Part shown: positions 59,322 to 64,000 of the stretch, piece by piece
Layout of the letters: the number at the start of each line of letters is the position of its first letter
Position numbering within the stretch: position 1 is the first letter of the stretch
NCBI RefSeq assembly: GCF_037977055.1
Contig: NZ_CP150274.1
Location: 5,208,001-5,272,000 of the forward strand
DNA: 64,000 nucleotides
Origin: Paenibacillus sp. FSL K6-1096
Lineage (GTDB): Bacteria; Bacillota; Bacilli; Paenibacillales; Paenibacillaceae
Direction: 5' to 3'
The notes under the pieces: model-generated
Database searches by the model: none
Seen by the model: only the letters and a program-made list of their open reading frames with translations
What the model was told of the DNA's origin: nothing
Made by a program: the position numbers and the translations under genes

Positions 59322-61445
59322 ATGAGACAAGAAGAGAGAAAAACCATTCATGCGGCTGTTCTAGGAGCTGTGCTGTTCCTTCTGATCCAGATTTTTCGTA
59401 CACCGCTGGGCCTGATTGAGGATAAGGATCTGCTTATGGCGCTTTACCTTATTCTGGGCTGCTGTACTGTGGCGTTTGGATTTGCGATTTTTGCCCAGGG
59501 CTGGTTGTTGTTCTCGAGCAGATTATCCAGAGCAAGGCTCTATACATCTGCGCTGTTCCTCGGCGTGAGCATCTTCGACTTCCTGCATGTTCTCGGTTTC
59601 ACAGGCATCCCGGGAATCACCTCATATATCAGCGTGGAGCAGTCCCTGTGGCTGCTGACCTTCTCGCGTCTGGCCAGTGCCCTGGGCATCGTGTTTATCT
59701 TCTGTCATGCGGACCAGCCGGTAGAGGCTGCCAGCAAGAATAAGGTGTTCCGGAATTCCTTCCTGCTGCTGCTGGTGGCCGGTGCCTTATTCTGCTTCGG
59801 CAATCTATGGGTGTCCGGGCTTGAGGATTCTGCATGGGCAGAAACAGCCAGAAATCTGATGAATATGGCAGTGCTGTTTGTATATCTGTTTGGCGCAGGC
59901 ATCATTATCTATCCGGGGAAAAGGGAGAAATCGGCCTCCCTGCTGATTATTATCCGTTCGCTGGTATTTTTCGCCCTGGGCCAGGTCTTCTTCATGAATC
60001 TGTTCAGTGTGGGAGAGACAGATTATCTGTTCGGGATGCTCAGCAGCGCAGCGGCGTATTACCTGCTCCTTACCGGGGTCTACCGGCTGACGCTGGAGGA
60101 GCCCTTTCAAGAGAATCAGGAGGCGGAGGCGCGAATTAATTACCTGGCCTACCACGATGAGCTGACCGGCCTGCCGAACAGACGCCGTCTGATGCAGCGC
60201 ATGGAGGAGATCGTACTCCAGAGTGAGAAGGACAAGAGCCGCGGCTTCTCGGGGCTGGTCATTATGAATATCAATCACTTCAAGAATATCAATGATTCCC
60301 TTGGCCATTATGCCGGAGATCTGCTGCTGCAGCTGGTCTCCCGGCGGATTAAGGATGAGGTGAAGGCGGGGGAAGAGCTCTTCAGCATGGGGGCGGATGA
60401 GTTTGCTTTTCTGATGACGGAGCGGACCGGTCTGGAGCATTGCCTCGTCCGGGCTGGCGAGCTGCTGCAGCTGTTCGATACGCCGGTGGGTCTGGAGTCG
60501 GGGGAATACCATATCTCGCTGAGTCTGGGCGTAAGCATCTATCCTGGGGACGGGGATACCGCCGAGCAGCTGATCCAGAATGCGGATACGGCGGTACATA
60601 ATGCGAAGGAGCAGGGGGTGGAGATCCGGCGCTATATCCCGGCGATGCAGATGAAGGCCAAGGAGCGTCTTAAGCTGGAGAATGATCTGCGCCGGGCCTT
60701 GGAGCGGGATGAATTCTATCTCGTCTATCAGCCCCAGGTTCTGCTGGAGACCGAGGAGATTGTCGGCATGGAAGCGCTGCTCCGCTGGAACCATCCGAAG
60801 CGCGGACTGGTCTCTCCGGTAGACTTCATTCCAATCGCCGAAGAGAGCGGGCTGATTGTGCCTATAGGGGAATGGGTGCTCAGAACGGCCTGCCTGCAGA
60901 ATAAAATGTGGCAAGACGCGGGCTATCATCCGATCTGCGTGTCCATTAACCTGTCGATGCGCCAGTTCCTGCAGCCGAATCTGGCCGGCAAGATCGATGC
61001 CATCCTGGAGGAGATCGGTCTCGATCCCTGCTATGTGGACCTGGAGATTACCGAGAGCATGACGCTGGATAAGGAGACCGCCTTCGAGCAGCTGATCCGC
61101 CTGAAGCGGCTGGGCGTGTGCATCAGCATCGATGATTTCGGCACAGGCTACAGCTCTCTGCATTATCTGAAGAATATGCCGATTGACCGGCTGAAGATCG
61201 ACCGCTCCTTCGTATCTGATGTCATGGAGGACAGCAACAATGCGGCGATTGTCTCGACCATTACGTCCATGGCCCACCACTTGAAGCTTAAGGTAACCGC
61301 CGAAGGCGTTGAGAATCAGGAGCAGCTGCAATTCCTGCGCCAGCAGCACTGCCATGAGGCGCAAGGATACCTGTTCAGCAAGCCGGTGAAGGCGGCGGAG
61401 TTCGAGCAGTCCTTCCTGAAGCCTTTGCTGGAGATGCCCTCCTAG
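59322..61445 (+). CDS. MASE3-GGDEF-EAL protein, probably a c-di-GMP phosphodiesterase
   Basis: 707 residues from ATG 59322. An N-terminal MASE3-type sensor with about eight helices (residues 8-235; GVSIFDFLHVLGFTGIPGIT). Then a GGDEF domain (about 275-430) whose signature reads MGADEF, and whose first metal Asp is Asn (MNINHFKNIND), so cyclase activity is doubtful. The EAL domain (about 445-690) keeps its key residues: MEALLRW, SINLSMRQF, LEITESM, DDFGTGYSSL, EGVENQEQL. GAGGG lies ahead of the start; the frame is open upstream to 59169 without support. Confidence 0.92.
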   Translation: MRQEERKTIHAAVLGAVLFLLIQIFRTPLGLIEDKDLLMALYLILGCCTVAFGFAIFAQGWLLFSSRLSRARLYTSALFLGVSIFDFLHVLGFTGIPGITSYISVEQSLWLLTFSRLASALGIVFIFCHADQPVEAASKNKVFRNSFLLLLVAGALFCFGNLWVSGLEDSAWAETARNLMNMAVLFVYLFGAGIIIYPGKREKSASLLIIIRSLVFFALGQVFFMNLFSVGETDYLFGMLSSAAAYYLLLTGVYRLTLEEPFQENQEAEARINYLAYHDELTGLPNRRRLMQRMEEIVLQSEKDKSRGFSGLVIMNINHFKNINDSLGHYAGDLLLQLVSRRIKDEVKAGEELFSMGADEFAFLMTERTGLEHCLVRAGELLQLFDTPVGLESGEYHISLSLGVSIYPGDGDTAEQLIQNADTAVHNAKEQGVEIRRYIPAMQMKAKERLKLENDLRRALERDEFYLVYQPQVLLETEEIVGMEALLRWNHPKRGLVSPVDFIPIAEESGLIVPIGEWVLRTACLQNKMWQDAGYHPICVSINLSMRQFLQPNLAGKIDAILEEIGLDPCYVDLEITESMTLDKETAFEQLIRLKRLGVCISIDDFGTGYSSLHYLKNMPIDRLKIDRSFVSDVMEDSNNAAIVSTITSMAHHLKLKVTAEGVENQEQLQFLRQQHCHEAQGYLFSKPVKAAEFEQSFLKPLLEMPS

Positions 61446-61471
61446 CCCCCACAAATCCGCCGCCGCAAGGG

Positions 61472-61500
61472 TTGCATTTTATTCGTAGCGGTGGTAGAAT
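61472..61500 (+). promoter_or_regulatory. Promoter of tRNA-Gly
   Basis: TTGCAT, 17-base spacer, TAGAAT, 24 bases before the tRNA. Confidence 0.75.
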
Positions 61501-61523
61501 GTTTCATGTACTCGATTCGAGTT

Positions 61524-61597
61524 GCGGGTGTAGTTCAATGGTAGAACTTCAGCCTTCCAAGCTGATAGCGTGGGTTCGATTCCCATCACCCGCTCCA
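61524..61597 (+). tRNA. tRNA-Gly (anticodon UCC)
   Basis: Acceptor GCGGGTG pairs with CACCCGC. The D-arm is TAGTTCAATGGTA. The anticodon stem TCAGC/GCTGA carries loop CTTCCAA (TCC). The T-arm is GTGGGTTCGATTCCCAT, and CCA is encoded. 74 bases including CCA. It reads GGA and GGG glycine codons. Confidence 0.97.
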
Positions 61598-61611
61598 TAA
61601 TGATTAACCTA

Positions 61612-61637
61612 AATCCTTGTTATGCAAGGGTTTTTTT
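61612..61637 (+). terminator. Terminator of tRNA-Gly
   Basis: AATCCTTG-TTATG-CAAGGGTTTTTTT. Confidence 0.9.
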
Positions 61638-61719
61638 GTGTTTTCCTGGAGGCGGGCTGATGTGGGCGGAAAAGCGAATACGTTTGACTAGTAGATTTCT
61701 GCTCTTACATTCAAATAGG

Positions 61720-62225
61720 TGATTGTATTTCCTGCAATAGAAAATGGATTACTGACCGTAAAATGAGATTCTATTGGATTTCATACAGTAGAATGTTGGG
61801 TTTTGGGTGAAAACTGGCCCTTGTTCAACATTCCATTGTACGGAATACAATCGATTCTGTTTCGAAGCCTTTTTTACAGCAATCCAATGTACAAAATGCA
61901 GTTACTATCGTTCCAGTAATGATCATATTCACAATATTAAATCTGATGCTGTACTAGTAGAGCATCAGAATTAAACAAGTGATTTCATGCCATAAAACGG
62001 TAAGGTATGAAGCTGCGTTCGTAGCAAAAAAACAGGGATAAGTGTATTCTGTGCAACTAAAAACAGTGAAGGCGAAGGTTTTCCTCGTCTAACTGTATTC
62101 TGTACAACTAAATTTGCCCGGATGAGCAAAAATCCAGATATAGAGGCATTTTAACTGCAGAAATACAACTAAACGGAGATTCGGCTGCACATCCGGCGAT
62201 TTAGTTGTACGAATTACAATTAAGC
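61720..62225. repeat. Cluster of eight degenerate ~20-bp elements in a gene-free stretch
   Basis: The 770 bases between the tRNA and the dipeptidase contain no credible gene. Related elements occur at 61722-61747, 61769-61795 (reverse), 61833-61855 (reverse), 61881-61902 (reverse), 62041-62062, 62091-62114, 62153-62175 and 62200-62223 (reverse). Two types are seen: ATTGTATTTCCTGCAATAGAA-like and CTGTATTCTGTACAACTAAA-like. See findings. Confidence 0.6.
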
Positions 62226-62346
62226 CTACCCCTGCATAAAAACCGCTACTTTCCTCTTCCACCCGAGGTAAACCCTCAGCATAACATTAGTTAAAGTAAT
62301 TCTCACACGTTTAGATCTGATGAGCTACTAGCGAGAACGCAAACTG

Positions 62347-62380
62347 AATAAAGCCTGGCTCCTGTATAGGGGCCAGGCTA
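62347..62380 (-). terminator. Terminator of the M20 dipeptidase gene
   Basis: On the minus strand AGCCTGGCCCC pairs with GGAGCCAGGCT, followed by TTTATT. Confidence 0.8.
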
Positions 62381-62405
62381 ATTATCCATCCGGGCGGGGC
62401 CGGAA

Positions 62406-63761
62406 TTAGACGGTCTTCAGGAATTCCACGATGGTCAGCAGGCCCTTGTCGAAGTTCTCCAGGTTGAAGTGCTCATCCGGCGCGTGCAGGTTCTCGTCAT
62501 CCAGACCGAAGCCCATCAGGACCACCGGTGCCTTCAGGATGCGGGCGAAGCTCTCCATAATCGGGATGGAGCCGCCGTCCTTGGTGAAGAGGGCACGGGT
62601 GCCGTACACCTTGCCGTAAGCATCCGCAGCCGTCTGCAGAATCGGATGGGAAGGATCAATATTGAAGGCGCGTGCCTTCTCCATCTGCTTCACCTGCACC
62701 TTGGCGCCGCTCTGGATGTTGGCCTTCAGATGGGCTTCAACGGCATCCAGGATATGCTGCGGGTCCTGGTCGCCTACGAGGCGGCAGGTGATTTTGGCGT
62801 GGGCTTCCTTAGGGATGACGGTCTTGCTGCCCTCTCCCTGGAATCCGCCGTAGACGCCGTTCAGCTCCAGCGTTGGACGGGCGCCTACACGCTCTACGAA
62901 GCTGTAGCCTTCCTCTCCGTATAATTGCTCCAGACCAAGGCCTGCTCTGACCTTGTCCTCATCGATGCCCTGTTTGGCGAACTCTTCACGCATCAGCGGG
63001 GAGAGCTCAGGCACACCGGTGTAGAAGCCGTCCACCGATACGCGGCCCTTGTCATCATGAAGGGTGCTGAGCAGCGAGACCATCGCGTGCAGCGCATTCG
63101 GAACGCCGCCGCCATAGGAGCCGGAGTGCAGATCGGTTGAGGCGGTGTTCACGGTCACTTCCATGGAGCACAGGCCGCGCAGGCCGGTGCAGATGGCCGG
63201 ACGGCCGCGCTCCAGCAGGGAGGTATCGGAGACAAGTACGGCGTCTGCCGCCAGCTTGTCCTGATGGGCTTCCAGGAACGCAGGCAGGTTCACGCTGCCT
63301 ATCTCTTCTTCGCCTTCGATACAAAGCTTGATGTTGACCGGAAGAGTACCTTCCTGCTTGAGAATGGCTTCGATTGCCTTGATGTGCATGAAGACCTGGC
63401 CTTTATCGTCCGTGGCTCCGCGCGCATACAGCTTGCCGTCGCGGATCTGCGGTTCAAACGGAGGCGTGGTCCAAAGATTCAGCGGATCAACCGGCTGGAC
63501 ATCATAATGTCCGTAGACCAGAATGGTCGGCTTGCCGGGAGCATGAAGGTAGTCGGCATAGATTACCGGATGGCCGGCAGTGGGGTGAAGCTCAATATTC
63601 TCCAGTCCCGCGCGCTTCAGGGTCTCGACCAGCCAGGCGGCCGCGGCATTTATATCTTCCTTATGGGTGGAGAGGGCGGAGATGCTGGGAATGGACAGCC
63701 ATTGCTTCAGCTCGGCAAGCTGGGCTTCACGCTCAGCCTGGAAATAATTTTCGTAAGACAT
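62406..63761 (-). CDS. M20-family zinc dipeptidase
   Basis: 451 residues. Metal ligands: His and Asp in VYGHYDVQPVD and GATDDKGQ, catalytic Glu pair in CIEGEEEIGS, Asp in VLVSDTSL and the C-terminal His in LHAPDEHF. A lid/dimerisation domain is inserted (about 190-340; DLHSGSYGGGVPNALHAM). It cleaves dipeptides or beta-Ala-His-like substrates in the cytoplasm, as in the CNDP/PepV-related group. GGAGG is 12 bases before the ATG. Promoter at 63871-63899. Confidence 0.93.
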   Translation of the reverse strand: MSYENYFQAEREAQLAELKQWLSIPSISALSTHKEDINAAAAWLVETLKRAGLENIELHPTAGHPVIYADYLHAPGKPTILVYGHYDVQPVDPLNLWTTPPFEPQIRDGKLYARGATDDKGQVFMHIKAIEAILKQEGTLPVNIKLCIEGEEEIGSVNLPAFLEAHQDKLAADAVLVSDTSLLERGRPAICTGLRGLCSMEVTVNTASTDLHSGSYGGGVPNALHAMVSLLSTLHDDKGRVSVDGFYTGVPELSPLMREEFAKQGIDEDKVRAGLGLEQLYGEEGYSFVERVGARPTLELNGVYGGFQGEGSKTVIPKEAHAKITCRLVGDQDPQHILDAVEAHLKANIQSGAKVQVKQMEKARAFNIDPSHPILQTAADAYGKVYGTRALFTKDGGSIPIMESFARILKAPVVLMGFGLDDENLHAPDEHFNLENFDKGLLTIVEFLKTV

Positions 63762-63870
63762 AGTGGATATGTACCTCCTTGGATTTCGCTGCTTAATCCG
63801 CAGGGACCTGTTATGCGCTGCATAAGGCTCAGGCTCCTGCGGTTCTTAGATTCGGCAGTGTAATGCATCC

Positions 63871-63899
63871 ATTATACTGGAGAACCCCCGATGGATCAA
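63871..63899 (-). promoter_or_regulatory. Sigma-A promoter of the M20 dipeptidase gene
   Basis: Minus strand TTGATC, 17-base spacer, consensus TATAAT. Confidence 0.8.
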
Positions 63900-63935
63900 A
63901 AAGGAAAGTTCAAGCCCCTGCCTCCCTCCGGGTTA

Positions 63936-63965
63936 TTGATAACTAATCGGCAACCATGATAGACT
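63936..63965 (+). promoter_or_regulatory. Possible promoter reading out of the window
   Basis: TTGATA, 18-base spacer, TAGACT with an extended TGA. No gene follows before the window ends. Confidence 0.35.
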
Positions 63966-64000
63966 TAGTGGACTTAAGCGATAGGGGCGAAAAGAACAGT

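Noticed and set aside
61720..62225. CRISPR array
   Set aside because: Elements are degenerate, face both directions and are irregularly spaced; no cas genes are present.
61640..62405. Decayed gene or prophage remnant
   Set aside because: No frame of useful length with recognisable sequence in either strand, and no att-like repeat at the tRNA 3' end was found downstream.

Overview
The window looks like a chromosomal segment of a Paenibacillus-type bacterium: a spore-forming, low-to-mid GC member of the Bacillales. The evidence is a GerA/GerB/GerC germination operon, strong AAGGAGG ribosome binding sites, TTGACA-N17-TATAAT promoters, TTG/GTG/ATT starts, a T-box in front of ilvB, and an L20-type leader in front of infC-rpmI-rplT. 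There is no phage, IS element, CRISPR array or rRNA. One tRNA (Gly, anticodon UCC) is present. Genus assignment is inference from gene content and style.

Layout. 1-8 kb: N-terminus of a membrane-anchored protein divergent from a TetR regulator, then an SGNH hydrolase, a GT2 glycosyltransferase, a DsbA/FrnE-like protein, a SUKH-like protein and an oleate hydratase. 7.6-13.9 kb (minus strand): spore germination operon of A-, B- and C-type receptor genes, running on without an obvious break into a small membrane protein, an RluA-type pseudouridine synthase and two unknown genes. 14-20 kb (plus): recQ, a B12-binding radical SAM protein, a GNAT, a nucleotidyltransferase, and a P-loop kinase-like gene behind a candidate attenuator RNA. 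20.3-24 kb (minus): ytqA-ytqB (tRNA wobble-uridine modification), manA, alpha/beta hydrolase. 24-31 kb: a small unknown protein, trmB, PAP2 phosphatase, a processive GT2, infC-rpmI-rplT, an acyl-CoA thioesterase. 30-35 kb: a BMP-type nucleoside ABC importer. 36-41.7 kb: T-box, ilvB-ilvN-ilvC-leuA. 42-51 kb: an apparent accessory insertion between leuA and leuB, with a 1596-residue LPXTG adhesin, an orphan response regulator with a BTAD domain, and a sigma/anti-sigma/envelope operon ending in a DUF4097 protein. 51-64 kb: leuB, a peroxiredoxin with a perfect PerR-type box, a Zn-ribbon protein, a sporulation-type histidine kinase, feoAB with its Cys-rich accessory protein under a Fur-like box, a DRE-TIM aldolase, a MASE3-GGDEF-EAL protein, tRNA-Gly, a gene-free repeat-rich stretch, and an M20 dipeptidase.

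How it fits together. The clearest unit is branched-chain amino acid synthesis: IlvBN, IlvC, LeuA and LeuB, controlled by a leucine (CUC) T-box, with a structured spacer ahead of ilvC. Iron and peroxide stress are represented by feoAB (Fur box) and the peroxiredoxin (PerR box). The best candidates for undescribed elements are non-coding. They are (i) a cluster of eight degenerate ~20-bp elements in both orientations at 61.7-62.2 kb, (ii) a dispersed intergenic motif around CGAAAAACCGA-CACAAT, (iii) a promoter-uORF-terminator leader in front of the 19.3-kb P-loop gene, and (iv) two short genes with good ribosome binding sites (43 and 30 codons). All function calls come from motif recognition by eye; no database search was run.
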